A stretch of 64,000 nt of DNA from JBBDYH01 sp040901795 (GCA_040901795.1 JBBDYH010000159.1:1-64000), one strand, 5' to 3'; positions 48,972-58,872 are shown, numbered from the stretch's first letter. Notes: generated by a model not told the origin, from the letters alone. Numbers and translations: made by a program.

Positions 48972-51329
48972 ATGGCAAAAGCATTTCCAACGTGCCCCGG
49001 CTCAAATCATACTCATTCACTAATCGCGATTCTTTGCATCGTGATCGTGCCAACTGCCATTGGCCCAGCCAGTCTCGGGGCAGAGTTCTTTGGCCTTCCC
49101 GGAGCTGCACGCATTGGCCAACTCTCTGGCGACGGTTCGGCGGTCGTGGGAATGACCGACGAGGGAGGTCTCTTCCGCTGGACTCGGGACAGCGGTGTTG
49201 TGGACCTTGCGCTGCCTAATTCAGTGTTGTCCGACCTCACTGTTCCGGTTTATTACATGCCAATTTCGCGAAAAGGCGACGCCATCGCGGTTCCGGCATC
49301 TGGCGGCATCGCCTTTTGGCGGCAGGATGCCGGCTGGGACCATATTCCGGTTCCGACGGGGAATTACGCTTTCCCGAGATATGCATCGCCAGATCTGCGA
49401 TTGATTGCCACACAGAATTCAGTCGTTGATTCGCAAGACAAAGCGATCACGCTGATCGAGGGTCATCCTTACGGCCTATCGGATGATGGCAAAACGGTAC
49501 TCACCGGCCAGGAATTCGGTATCTGGACGGAAGAAACTGGCCTAGTGCGTGTTCCAAATGCACGCGTCTTTTTTACCTACCATAAGGAGCGACAGCTATC
49601 AGTGGATGGTCGCGTAGCGGTTGGATTTACAGCGGGTGTTATGCAAGAGGCGATCCGTTGGACCCGCGACCGCGGCGTGCAAAGGCTTGGGTTTCTTCCT
49701 GGTCGCAACCAGAGTCAATCGGTACATGTCACCGCCGATGGAAAGTCGCTCTTTGGATATAGTTGGCATTTCAACGGATCAACCTACACGAACTTCGAGA
49801 TGTTCCGTTGGACCGAGGAGGAAGGCATGATCGGTCTTGGCTATGCGCCTGGTGATACGAGTGTGCAACTCCCCATCGACACTGGAGGCATTTCTGCGGA
49901 TGGCATGTTCGCCGAAACCGTGGCATTCACGCAATCTGGCTATCGCATCTTCCTATGGCGCGATGGTATCGGCATGCGCACGTTGGAAAGCGTGCTGCGC
50001 GACGGATTCGGGCTCGGCGATGCAATCCAAGGTTGGCAGCTTAGCGCTGGCCCTCAGGGGATTGCCAACTTCTCCGATGACGGCTTTGTCATGGCTGGCC
50101 GCGGTTTGAACCCCAGCGGCGTCTCGCAAGTATGGGTCGCCGACCTTCGTACACTGGCCGAGTGGTCGCAACCAGGCGGCGCTATGTGGCATACGCCGGG
50201 CAACTGGGCCGGAAACGTCGTTCCCCACAACAACGTCGGCATGGCGCGGCTGTGGACCGCGCTTTCCGCCGACGGAACTGTGGACATCGGCGCGACGGAC
50301 ACCGTCGTGCGGTCGATCAGCTTCAAGAATGACGATGCATCGTACAACGTCGTTGCAAGCGCCGGCGGGCGGTTGGTCCTTGAGTCAAAACCGGGAACAG
50401 CTTCGATCGTCTACGAGCACGGCAATCTGAAAGACCACTCAATCTCGGCCCCCATTACGCTCGCCAGCAACACGGTCATTGATATTCCACTTCCTCACCG
50501 AAGCCTCACGATTTCCGGTCCGCTGAGTGGCAGCGGCGTGACGCTGACTAAGACAGGCGCAGGACTCGTGTCAGTACGCAACCTTCGCGCACGAGCACTT
50601 TCGCTCGATGGCGGCGCCGTTTCGATTTTGCCCAATGGCGTTGCCAACGATACGTCTGTCATCGCCGCCCTGTCGATTGCCGGCACACCAAGCGCGCCCA
50701 CTGCCGTGCTCGACCTCACCAACAACGCATTGATCATCGACTACACCGGTACAAGCCCGTCGGCTACGGTGCGCCAGCAAATCGTTGCCGGCCGCGGCGG
50801 CCCAGGCCTCGGCAAAACATGGAACGGCACCGGAATCACTAGCAGCGCAGCCGCTGCCGCCAATGCCATCGAGCCAGAGTCGCGCTCGATCGGCTATGCC
50901 GAGAACGCGACGTTGCCCTTAGGTCCCTATACAAACTTCCGCGGACAACCGGTCGATGATACCTCGGTGCTAATGGCCTTCACGCGCACCGGCGATGTCA
51001 ACCTGGATGGCATCGTCGATGACAACGATGTGACGATCATTGGGGCCACTTATGCGCCCGGCGTACCGCAACCGTCGTGGGCCTTGGGCGACATCGACTA
51101 CAACGGCTTTGTGGACGACGACGACGTCACGCTGTTGGGTGTGTTTTACGACCCATCGGCCCCGCCGCTCACTGCCGCCGTCGAAGGCATTAGCGGCGTC
51201 GCCGAACCGGGTGCGTGGGCACTGGCGGTCTGCGCGCTGGCCGCCTTGGCGCTAGGCGCTGTTGCCCGGCGGCGCGCCGCGGAGTCGGTTCGCCTATGCC
51301 TCCTCTCGCGGAGCGAGAGGGCTACGTAG
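48972..51329 (+). CDS. Secreted HAF-repeat protein with dockerin-like and PEP-CTERM-like C-terminus
   Basis: A 785-residue extracellular protein. A signal anchor or peptide (HSLIAILCIVIVPTAIGPASLGA) follows the chosen ATG. Residues about 35-400 contain HAF-type propeller-like repeats (RIGQLSGDGSAVVGMTDEGGLFRWTR; LGYAPGDTSVQLPIDTGGISADG). An autotransporter-like beta region follows (LSGSGVTLTKTGAGLVSV), then the module VLDLTNNALIIDYTGTSPS...RTGDVNLDGIVDDNDV with two calcium-binding dockerin-like loops. The end GVAEPGAWALAVCALAALALGAVARRRA is a PEP-CTERM-like sorting signal, an exosortase target, but 15 further residues (AESVRLCLLSRSERAT) read from a hairpin repeat. The convergent CotH protein shares the dockerin-like module. 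Confidence 0.83.
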   Translation: MAKAFPTCPGSNHTHSLIAILCIVIVPTAIGPASLGAEFFGLPGAARIGQLSGDGSAVVGMTDEGGLFRWTRDSGVVDLALPNSVLSDLTVPVYYMPISRKGDAIAVPASGGIAFWRQDAGWDHIPVPTGNYAFPRYASPDLRLIATQNSVVDSQDKAITLIEGHPYGLSDDGKTVLTGQEFGIWTEETGLVRVPNARVFFTYHKERQLSVDGRVAVGFTAGVMQEAIRWTRDRGVQRLGFLPGRNQSQSVHVTADGKSLFGYSWHFNGSTYTNFEMFRWTEEEGMIGLGYAPGDTSVQLPIDTGGISADGMFAETVAFTQSGYRIFLWRDGIGMRTLESVLRDGFGLGDAIQGWQLSAGPQGIANFSDDGFVMAGRGLNPSGVSQVWVADLRTLAEWSQPGGAMWHTPGNWAGNVVPHNNVGMARLWTALSADGTVDIGATDTVVRSISFKNDDASYNVVASAGGRLVLESKPGTASIVYEHGNLKDHSISAPITLASNTVIDIPLPHRSLTISGPLSGSGVTLTKTGAGLVSVRNLRARALSLDGGAVSILPNGVANDTSVIAALSIAGTPSAPTAVLDLTNNALIIDYTGTSPSATVRQQIVAGRGGPGLGKTWNGTGITSSAAAAANAIEPESRSIGYAENATLPLGPYTNFRGQPVDDTSVLMAFTRTGDVNLDGIVDDNDVTIIGATYAPGVPQPSWALGDIDYNGFVDDDDVTLLGVFYDPSAPPLTAAVEGISGVAEPGAWALAVCALAALALGAVARRRAAESVRLCLLSRSERAT

Positions 51330-51427
51330 TCATCTCGCTCCGCGAGATGAAACATCGGACCCGCCGTAAACAGAAGCCGGGGCCGCAATCGAACAGCCAA
51401 TCATGCTTCCTCTCACGGAGCGAGTGG
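51302..51427. repeat. Three CTCGCGGAGCGAG-type hairpins between convergent genes
   Basis: CCTCTCGCGGAGCGAGAGG (51302-51320) and CATCTCGCTCCGCGAGATG (51331-51349) are perfect 8-base hairpins with opposite loops; an imperfect third copy is at 51409-51427. The first encodes the end of the PEP-CTERM protein and abuts its TAG. Confidence 0.85.
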
Positions 51428-51434
51428 GCTACGG

Positions 51435-54400
51435 TTACCGCGGAACTATTCGGGGAAGATGTCGGCCGGCGCCTGGGCGAGCGGGCTTGGCCGCTCTGCG
51501 GGACAGGTCATCCGACAAACTAGCGGTCGTCTCTGCAACGCTGCGGGCGATGATTTCGACCGGATCGTCCTCGTCGTCGGTGTGGTTGTTTTCGACGTTT
51601 GTCACCAACGGCAATGTACGCGATTCAACGTCCGTTGGCGCATCGGCGAAGCGGAGCTTCGCGGCAGTGCGTTCCCAAGCGGAGCTTCGGAACGAGGGCA
51701 AAGCGGAGCTTGGGAACGATGGTACGGCCGCAGCCCCGGCCGGAAGGCCGGGGTACACGCCCAACAATGTGGCGTCGTCGTCATCGACAAAGCCGTTGTA
51801 CTCGAAGTCGCCGAGCGCCCAGACGGCATTGGCTGTAGTCGGCGCGTACGAAGCGCCGAGCACCGTGGCGTCATCGTCGTTGACGAAGCCGTCAAGGTTG
51901 GCATCTCCGGTGCGCGTGTAGGCGATCAGGACCGCCGTGCCGTCGAGGGTCACCCCGCGGAAGTTGTTGTAAGCGCCCAACGGCAGCGCAGCGTTCTCGG
52001 CATAGCCGATCGAGCGCGACTCCGGCTCGGCCAGGTTGGCTTGCGCTACGGCGCTGCTGGTGATGCCTGCGCCGTTCCAGCTTGCGCCCAGGCCAGGTCC
52101 ACCGCGGCCGGCAAGGATCTTCTCGCGAACCGTAGTCACCGGACTGGTCCCGGTATAATCGAGCACTAACGCGTTGTTGCCGATGTCGAGCGTGGCCCCG
52201 GCGCCTAATGCCAGGCTGGTGATGACGCTTGTCTGACCGTCGGGCAGGAGCGTGACGCGGGTCGCCGCGGCGAGCGTCAAGCCGTTTTGCGATAGTCGGT
52301 TTGTCGAGAGCTGTGCGCCGGCCTGGACCGTGGTATTGAGCGTACCGCCTGTGGCCGTGCTGTCGATCCGCGCGCTGCCGCTGCTGAGAGTCAGCGAGTT
52401 GGCGCCGGCGCCCGCGTGATAGATCAATTGCCCCAGGCCCAAAGCTCCCTGTCCGCCGCTGTCGACAAACATCGAGTCGTCGCCGCCAAGCGTGTTGATC
52501 GTCAAGCTCGGGCCGAGTGCCGAGAGCTCGCTCGAATATGTCGGCTGGCCAATCGGCGGCGTGTTTTCGTATACATGCAACTGCGCGCCGGAGCGGACGA
52601 CGTAGTAGGTGTCGTTCCCCTCGGTGCCGGTGATCGTGGTCAGAGGCTGCGACAGGTCGGCGATGCCCGGCGAGCCAGTTTCACCGGTCCAATTCGTCGG
52701 CTCTTTGCCGTAGATCGTCTGGCTGGCGCGCGTCAGCGCTGCTCCGGCGCCATCGGGCGATGTGGGCCAAGGGGCATTGTCGTTGTAATCGACCTCATCG
52801 ATCAGGGTGTACGGGATCAGGCCACCCGGCTGCGGCGTGTCCGGCCGCACCAGCCGTACCGTCTCGCCGCCGTTGTCCAAGACGCCCCCGTCGAGCACTC
52901 CGGCATAGCCGCCCACCAGTTGCGCGTTTTGCGGCAGACCGGGATATGCGGCGCGGAACGCGTTCAGCTTCGCGGCGTTGCCGGCGTTGGCGGGATCGAA
53001 CCGCAAGACCACGAGCGTTCCGCGCGCCGGCAACATTGTCGCGCCGAACGTGAAATCAAAGCCGGCGTCGAACTTCCAATCGGTGAGGTCGATCGGCGCA
53101 TCCGTGATGTTCGTCAGTTCGACGTATTCCAAGTCGTCATTGCCCGACTGCGGGTTGTACATCAGCTCGCTGATGATCACGGGGCCGATGCGCGGGCCAC
53201 TATTGGCAGCGCCTAACGTCCGTGATTGCATCGGGTAAAGGCTTCCCTCGCCGTTGGGCCAGCGGCCAAACGATTCGCCATTGGCAGCGGCGGCGAACTC
53301 GACATGCTCGATGAAGTTCAGTAGCTTGCCGGTGGTCGGGTCCGCCTGGAGTAGATAGACATCGTCTCCTTCGGCGCTGTTCAAGCCGAAGCCGAGCGAG
53401 CCTTGGCCAAATTGCGACTCGTCGAAAACGACGTAGGCGCCTGGCTGGAGGATGGTGCCATTGGGGATGCGGAATCTCTGGTACTGCGTCAAGCCGTCGC
53501 TGACGCCGGCCGGCTGGTTGCCGTCGCTCAAGTACCAGCCACCGATGTCAATGGGCGCATTAGTGGGATTATGAAGCTCGATCGCATCGGCAAGCGGCGG
53601 ATCGGTGTGAGTGAGAACTTCGTTGACGAGGATAGAGTTGACCGAACCAGCGCCGGCGGCGGCGGGTGTGCCACCCAACTCGACGCTCGACCGCCAGGTC
53701 GCCTCGTCATTGGGATCGCCCGAGACGGTGCGCCGCTCGAGCGTCGAACCGCCGCCGTCCGCGCGTCCCGGCCACGCGCCTCCGTCGTCGTAGGTGAAAT
53801 CATCAATCACCGAGCCGTCGGCGGCCGTCAGGACGATCCGCTCGCCGCTGTTATCGAGCGAGCCGACATAAACGCCGGCAATGCGGTCGGTCGTGTAGCG
53901 CGACTGGAAGGCGCTTGAGTTTTTGACCACAACGACATGCTCGCCCGGGCCCAATACCGTCGCATTGCTGCCGGTGAAGTTGAACGAAATGCCCGTCGTG
54001 AATCGCACTCCGCCAAGATCGATCGTCGCGCTCGTCGTGTTCTGCAACTCGATGTACTCGAACTCGTTGTTGCTGACGTTTGGTTCGCCATTGGCCGGCA
54101 CCGCGTCGTACGGGTTGTAATTCAGCTCGCTGATCTTTAGATTCGCAGCGCTGGCTGGGGCATGGATGGTGAAGTCCGCCTCGTTCAGCGCCGACCAGTT
54201 AGGAGCATCGCGAGTGCGGGCCCTCACGGTCGTCGGACCGTTAATCACGATCGGCGGCGCGCCGGTGCTGGTGTAGGCCACCAGTTCCAGGTCAAAGCTC
54301 AGGTCCGTGCTCGTGGGCCCCGATTGATGCAGTTCCACGGCAATCACATTTGTCCCGGCCGCCAGTAGCGCGGGATCGATGTTGAGCTCGTAGAACGTAG

Positions 54401-57200
54401 ACTCATCGGCGCCGCCGACAACCCCTGCCGCCGGCGTGCTCGAGCTGATTGTCCCGGACGGCATATTGCTGCGCCCGACTTCCTGGCCATTGATGTAAAC
54501 CACCGCGCCGTCATCGCGAACGACGCGCACTTTGAGCGTGGTGATCTCCGCCGGATTCGTGACTTGGAACGTCCGACGGAAATACGTCGTCATGAAGCGG
54601 TTGCCGGATGGACCGCCGTTGATGATTCTCGCTTCATCGCCATCTCCGAACCCCAACGGCGCCGGACCGCTCGCCCATGACGCATCGCTGAACGTTGTGG
54701 CGCGCCAGGCCGTACCCTGATTTGATCCATTGTCGAGGTACTTCCACGTCGAGCCGCGCGGGATCAGCGTGTTCGTAATGTTGACCGCCGGGTACTCGAT
54801 CGCATCGAGGTTAATGGCCCCGTTTTCGAGCCGCGGATCGCTGCCGTCGAGCGTGTAATAAATCGTCCCGGCCGACGCGTTCATCCGCAGATCGAACCCT
54901 ACCGGCACTTGCCCCCCGTGCTGATTGAACGTGGGGGCATCGACGTTGGGATACAGCCCGGCGGCGCGCAGTTGGCTCAACACAATCGCCGAGCGCTGCG
55001 GAAAGTAGCTCGTCAGGATGCGGTTCCGCTCGACTTCCCAGTCGGCGTTGCGTGTATGCGGCACGGCATGATGCTGATCGCCCCACCGCGCGGATTCGCC
55101 CACAATCGCGTCGGTGATTTCACTGCTCAGCTCGACAAACCGCGCCGCCGGCCGGTTGCGCTCCGGATGTGCGGGGTCCCAATTCGGGTTGTTGGGATCG
55201 ACGTACAGGACTCCGCCGTTAAAGAAATGCTTCTGCACGCGATCAGCGAACTGGATCTGAAACTCGGGCACGCTCTTCAACAGGTCGTACGGCTGCGCCA
55301 CGTTGATGTTCACACCGGTGCGGTTCGCGTTGAGGTCGGAGTTCAAGCCCAGGATCCACTCAGCGTCCCACGAGAAAAACTTAAAGCCCGTGCTCTCCGG
55401 GCCACGACGGCGGCCGACGTAGTAGTTGTGCGATGGCCAGTCGTTGTTGCCGGCGTAGATGTTGACGATCATGTAGTCGATCAGGCTATCGACATCCAGA
55501 TAATCCTCGAACGCCGGGTTATCGCTGCCGTCGGGGTTGTTCCCTTGCAGCCGCTGCCAGGCGGCCACGCGCGTCGCGTCGTCGGGCGCGTTCCGCACGG
55601 CCGTGGCGAGTGAGATCATCGTGTTCCAGGCCGCGGTACTGCCGGCCACCGCTTCGCCGGAGTTGATCGCGTCCCACTCCTCCTTCTCGCCCCCCATGTA
55701 AGCGGCCGCGAACGCGTCGTCGGGACGCTCCACCAGGTTGTACATGCCCCAATACACGCCGTTGATGTAGACGTGTACGTGGTGACCGTGGACGGCCGGT
55801 TGTCCCATTTCCAACTGCGTGCGCGCCGCCCACTCGTCGCGCGAGTAGAGCGGCCGGCTGCCGGCGCTTGACCATTGCCAGCCATCGTTGTTCTCAGCCC
55901 GCAAAATGAAGTTATCGAACTCGTCGGTCGCGTTTTCGCCGAAGAGCGGGTACTCGAGCTTCGCGGCGCCGTACTGCTCCTTGAAGTTGACGCGAAACGA
56001 CTTCTTCTTGGTGAGGTCGTGCCTACGAAATGCGCCGCCTTGAATCTGGATTCCCGCGTCGATCTGAAACGCGTCGCTGCCGTCGGGAAGGATGTATTCG
56101 ATCGATGTGGCGCGCTCCCAGGCCGCTCCGCTTTGAGTGGGGTTGCTGTAGATGCCGCTCGGGCCAAACATGTCGTTGACATTCATGACGATCGACACGG
56201 TCGGAATCGCTCGCAAGTCGTCGCGGATCGAGGCCGCATAGATTCCGCCGAACAGATCGTTGGGACCGAGGACGTCCGGATCCATGCCGTAATCCGGCGC
56301 CGTACTTCCCCAAGTGCTGGGAAAGCCCGCCGCGATCGTCGATTGAAAGCTCTGGGCCACCACGTCATTGAGGAAGATATACGTCTGCGTATCGACGTTC
56401 GATGGGATGGCGCCCGGCTTATAGGCGATCGCGCGAACGGTCGTCGTTCGATTGATCGTGATCGGACCGGTGTAAAGCGTTCCGCTGGACGTCGAAGGAA
56501 CTGTGCCATTGGTCGTAAAGCGAATCTCGGCGCCCGGCGTATTGGTCGAGATGACCAACTGAAACGGCGCATCGTAAAACCCTCGGTCTACGCTGAACCG
56601 TGTATCGCCCACCAATTCGCTGAAGCCGCCGCCGTTGTTCGATCCCGGCGTCGGCAGCATGTACAGCGTGCTCGTCCCGTTCAGCCCGTAGCTGATGTTC
56701 GGCCGCTGAGGCGGGTAGTCCCCGCCGTTGGCGCCAAACTCGGACAGCACGACGTTGGTGGGGCTAACGAGCGCCACATACTCGGCATCGATGTCGAGCG
56801 AGAAATTCGTGTGCCGGCGACCCTGTGCATCGGTCGTGTCACGGCCCGATGCAAACACCACCAAATACCCGCTGGCGGGAACGATGGTATTCGCCGGAAA
56901 CGTCCATTTGTCGAGATCGCCGGCCGAATCCGTGAGGTGGTGGCCGGCAAGATCACCCGGGGCATCGCCCACGTTGCGGATTTCGATCCAGTCGGAGCGC
57001 TCGCCAAACCCGTCCACTAAGTTATTGCCGTTGGCGGCGAGAAACTCATTGATCACGAACTGCGCCGCCAGCAGGCAGCGGGGCTCGAGCGCTTCGAACG
57101 GCGGCGAAGCACGCCGCGCCGAACGGGCAGAGCGGTGCATGGCGGACGGGCGGGTGCGGCGACGAAAACAGCGGGCCAACAAATTGCGGCGACGTGACAT
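51435..57200 (-). CDS. Giant CotH/lamin-tail-domain secreted protein with dockerin-like C-terminus
   Basis: A 1921-residue extracellular protein. FEALEPRCLLAAQFVINEF is the LEPR-type export signal joined to a lamin-tail domain (about 45-190). A chitobiase/hexosaminidase-type domain (PGAEIRFTTNGTVPSTSSGTLY) follows, then a CotH kinase-like domain (about 320-720: FRVNFKEQYGAAKLEYPLFG, VHVYINGVYWGMYNLVERPD, NNDWPSHNYYVGRR, FFSWDAEWILG). A second FnIII/hexosaminidase-type part (GTIYYTLDGSDPRLENGAI) and three or four lamin-tail domains (LKISELNYNPYD, ILVNEVLTHTDPPLADAIEL, VIISELMYNPQSGNDDLEYV) follow. The C-terminus repeats the dockerin-like module of the convergent neighbour (RTGDANLDGFVNDDDATVLG), then a repeat-encoded tail. 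Probably a cell-surface or biofilm protein. Confidence 0.87.
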   Translation of the reverse strand: MSRRRNLLARCFRRRTRPSAMHRSARSARRASPPFEALEPRCLLAAQFVINEFLAANGNNLVDGFGERSDWIEIRNVGDAPGDLAGHHLTDSAGDLDKWTFPANTIVPASGYLVVFASGRDTTDAQGRRHTNFSLDIDAEYVALVSPTNVVLSEFGANGGDYPPQRPNISYGLNGTSTLYMLPTPGSNNGGGFSELVGDTRFSVDRGFYDAPFQLVISTNTPGAEIRFTTNGTVPSTSSGTLYTGPITINRTTTVRAIAYKPGAIPSNVDTQTYIFLNDVVAQSFQSTIAAGFPSTWGSTAPDYGMDPDVLGPNDLFGGIYAASIRDDLRAIPTVSIVMNVNDMFGPSGIYSNPTQSGAAWERATSIEYILPDGSDAFQIDAGIQIQGGAFRRHDLTKKKSFRVNFKEQYGAAKLEYPLFGENATDEFDNFILRAENNDGWQWSSAGSRPLYSRDEWAARTQLEMGQPAVHGHHVHVYINGVYWGMYNLVERPDDAFAAAYMGGEKEEWDAINSGEAVAGSTAAWNTMISLATAVRNAPDDATRVAAWQRLQGNNPDGSDNPAFEDYLDVDSLIDYMIVNIYAGNNDWPSHNYYVGRRRGPESTGFKFFSWDAEWILGLNSDLNANRTGVNINVAQPYDLLKSVPEFQIQFADRVQKHFFNGGVLYVDPNNPNWDPAHPERNRPAARFVELSSEITDAIVGESARWGDQHHAVPHTRNADWEVERNRILTSYFPQRSAIVLSQLRAAGLYPNVDAPTFNQHGGQVPVGFDLRMNASAGTIYYTLDGSDPRLENGAINLDAIEYPAVNITNTLIPRGSTWKYLDNGSNQGTAWRATTFSDASWASGPAPLGFGDGDEARIINGGPSGNRFMTTYFRRTFQVTNPAEITTLKVRVVRDDGAVVYINGQEVGRSNMPSGTISSSTPAAGVVGGADESTFYELNIDPALLAAGTNVIAVELHQSGPTSTDLSFDLELVAYTSTGAPPIVINGPTTVRARTRDAPNWSALNEADFTIHAPASAANLKISELNYNPYDAVPANGEPNVSNNEFEYIELQNTTSATIDLGGVRFTTGISFNFTGSNATVLGPGEHVVVVKNSSAFQSRYTTDRIAGVYVGSLDNSGERIVLTAADGSVIDDFTYDDGGAWPGRADGGGSTLERRTVSGDPNDEATWRSSVELGGTPAAAGAGSVNSILVNEVLTHTDPPLADAIELHNPTNAPIDIGGWYLSDGNQPAGVSDGLTQYQRFRIPNGTILQPGAYVVFDESQFGQGSLGFGLNSAEGDDVYLLQADPTTGKLLNFIEHVEFAAAANGESFGRWPNGEGSLYPMQSRTLGAANSGPRIGPVIISELMYNPQSGNDDLEYVELTNITDAPIDLTDWKFDAGFDFTFGATMLPARGTLVVLRFDPANAGNAAKLNAFRAAYPGLPQNAQLVGGYAGVLDGGVLDNGGETVRLVRPDTPQPGGLIPYTLIDEVDYNDNAPWPTSPDGAGAALTRASQTIYGKEPTNWTGETGSPGIADLSQPLTTITGTEGNDTYYVVRSGAQLHVYENTPPIGQPTYSSELSALGPSLTINTLGGDDSMFVDSGGQGALGLGQLIYHAGAGANSLTLSSGSARIDSTATGGTLNTTVQAGAQLSTNRLSQNGLTLAAATRVTLLPDGQTSVITSLALGAGATLDIGNNALVLDYTGTSPVTTVREKILAGRGGPGLGASWNGAGITSSAVAQANLAEPESRSIGYAENAALPLGAYNNFRGVTLDGTAVLIAYTRTGDANLDGFVNDDDATVLGASYAPTTANAVWALGDFEYNGFVDDDDATLLGVYPGLPAGAAAVPSFPSSALPSFRSSAWERTAAKLRFADAPTDVESRTLPLVTNVENNHTDDEDDPVEIIARSVAETTASLSDDLSRRAAKPARPGAGRHLPRIVPR
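51649..51719. repeat. AAGCGGAGCTT repeat inside 3' end of CotH gene
   Basis: AAGCGGAGCTTC at 51649-51660, AAGCGGAGCTTCGGAACGA at 51677-51695 and AAGCGGAGCTTGGGAACGA at 51701-51719. They encode FPSSALPSFRSSAWERTAAK and adjacent residues near the C-terminus of the CotH protein. Confidence 0.85.
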
Positions 57201-57559
57201 CTGGCAGGTCCTTCTCGATCCGTAAACGATGGCGGGGAATCACTTGTTCCGGCCCGAAGGAACGCGGCGCGCAGCGATAGCCGCCAGTGCCGCGTGAAGT
57301 CAGAACAGCGCCAGCCGCTCTGGCCGAGCCCTCCGCCGACGCCGATTCCCCACTCAACCCCTTGTCTCTCTAGAGTGGCACAGATGGCGATAAATCGCAA
57401 GCGGTAGTGGAGTTTGGCCGTGTCGTGGGGCAGACATTCCTGTCTGCCCGGACGATTTTTGGCAGACGAGAATGTCTGCTCCAGATTGCTGAGTATTGCA
57501 ATTCACCTTGCCGGGGGAATAGATTACCGCCAGGCGCAATTCCATGTTGGGAGACTTCC
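57201..57559. other. Gene-free region between divergent CotH and PQQ-propeller genes
   Basis: 359 bases with no convincing gene, holding the promoters of both divergent genes. 57428-57479 carries two related hairpins (see that entry). No operator-like dyad is otherwise visible. Confidence 0.6.
57428..57479. repeat. GGCAGACA-type double hairpin
   Basis: GGGCAGACA and TGTCTGCCC form a perfect 9-base stem with loop TTCC (57428-57449), and GCAGAC and GTCTGC pair again around GAGAAT (57462-57479). It lies about 80 bases upstream of the propeller gene start. Confidence 0.8.
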
Positions 57560-58831
57560 ATGCCGCTTCACAATCCGCGATCGATCGTCCTCGTAGTCTG
57601 CCTCGCACTCGTGGGCCTGGTTGCCGCGGCCGCCGACTGGCCCCAATGGCGCGGGCCACAGCGTGACGGCATCTCGCGAGAGACCGGTCTGCTAAAGCAG
57701 TGGCCCAAAGAAGGGCCCAAACTGCTGTGGCAAATCGAAAATTTGGGAGACGGCTACTCCACGCCTGCGGTCGTCGGCGACCGGTTATATGTCATGTGCA
57801 ATCCAACGGAAAAGGACGAGCTCGTGCACGCGCTTTCGATCAAGGACGGCTCGCAAATTTGGGCGACGCGCGTCGGCGGCGTTGGGGAGAATCCCGCGGG
57901 ACAGAATTACCCCGGCACTCGCGCAACTCCCACGGTCGACGGAGCGTTGCTCTATGTTCTCGGATCAGACGGCGACCTGGCCTGCGTGGAGCGCTCCTCG
58001 GGCAACATTCAGTGGCAGAAGAACCTGCGCTCCGATTTCGGCGGGCAACCAGGTCGTTGGGCCTATGCCGAGTCGCCGCTCATTGATGGCGACGTGCTCG
58101 TTTGCACACCCGGCGGCGCCGACGCGACGATCGTGGCCCTGGATAAAAAATCGGGCGAAGCCATCTGGAAGTCGGCCGTGCCGGGTGGCGATGAGGCGGC
58201 CTACGCTTCGGTGATCATCGTCGAGACCGATGGCATCAAGCACTACGTCCAGTTCCTGCAGAAGGGGCTGGTCGGGGTCGATGCGAGAACCGGTGAGTTC
58301 CGTTGGCGGTACGAGAAGACCGCTCAAGGCAGCCCCGCCAACATTCCGACGCCCGTCGCACAAGGTGGGATGGTCTATAGCGCCAGCAACCGTGGGGGAG
58401 GTGGATCGGTCAGATTAAACGTCACCGCCGATGGGGTGGTCGCGGAGGAGGTTTACTTTTCGAAGTCGCTGCCGACGTCGATCGGGGGCGCCGTATTACT
58501 CGACGGGTACTTGTACGGCACGACCGGTCAAAGCACTCTCTGTGTCGATTTCAAGAGCGGCGACGTGAAATGGCAGGAGCGAGGCATCGGGGCCGGCGCT
58601 ATGCTGTACGCCGATGGCCGTCTGTATGTGCATGGCGAGAACGGCGATGTGGCTCTGATCGAGGCCACGCCGGAGGAATACCACGAGCGCGGTAAGTTCA
58701 AGCCGTCCGGTCAGCCCAAGCGCGGTTCCAGGGAGCAGGCCTGGACTTATCCGGTCGTTGCGAACGGCCGGCTGTATATTCGTGATAAGAACGTGCTGTG
58801 GTGCTACGACGTGCGGCAAGCAACCAATTAG
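57560..58831 (+). CDS. PQQ-type beta-propeller repeat protein, secreted
   Basis: A 423-residue exported propeller. The signal peptide is SIVLVVCLALVGLVAAAA, then the planctomycete-typical DWPQWRGPQRDGISRETGLL. Propeller blades show PQQ-like motifs: GDGYSTPAVVGDRLYVM, GTRATPTVDGALLYVLGSDGDLACVE, WAYAESPLIDGDVLVCTPGG, DATIVALDKKSGEAIWKSAVPG and QSTLCVDFKSGDVKWQERG. No quinoprotein dehydrogenase residues are evident, so a cofactor is not implied; many planctomycete copies are structural or binding proteins. I use the ATG at 57560 just before the signal. It is followed 41 bases later by a TAT oxidoreductase, a frequent pairing in planctomycetes. Confidence 0.87.
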   Translation: MPLHNPRSIVLVVCLALVGLVAAAADWPQWRGPQRDGISRETGLLKQWPKEGPKLLWQIENLGDGYSTPAVVGDRLYVMCNPTEKDELVHALSIKDGSQIWATRVGGVGENPAGQNYPGTRATPTVDGALLYVLGSDGDLACVERSSGNIQWQKNLRSDFGGQPGRWAYAESPLIDGDVLVCTPGGADATIVALDKKSGEAIWKSAVPGGDEAAYASVIIVETDGIKHYVQFLQKGLVGVDARTGEFRWRYEKTAQGSPANIPTPVAQGGMVYSASNRGGGGSVRLNVTADGVVAEEVYFSKSLPTSIGGAVLLDGYLYGTTGQSTLCVDFKSGDVKWQERGIGAGAMLYADGRLYVHGENGDVALIEATPEEYHERGKFKPSGQPKRGSREQAWTYPVVANGRLYIRDKNVLWCYDVRQATN

Positions 58832-58872
58832 GTCTGTCGCGGACCTCTTTGTGCAAACACAGGAGAAGAACC

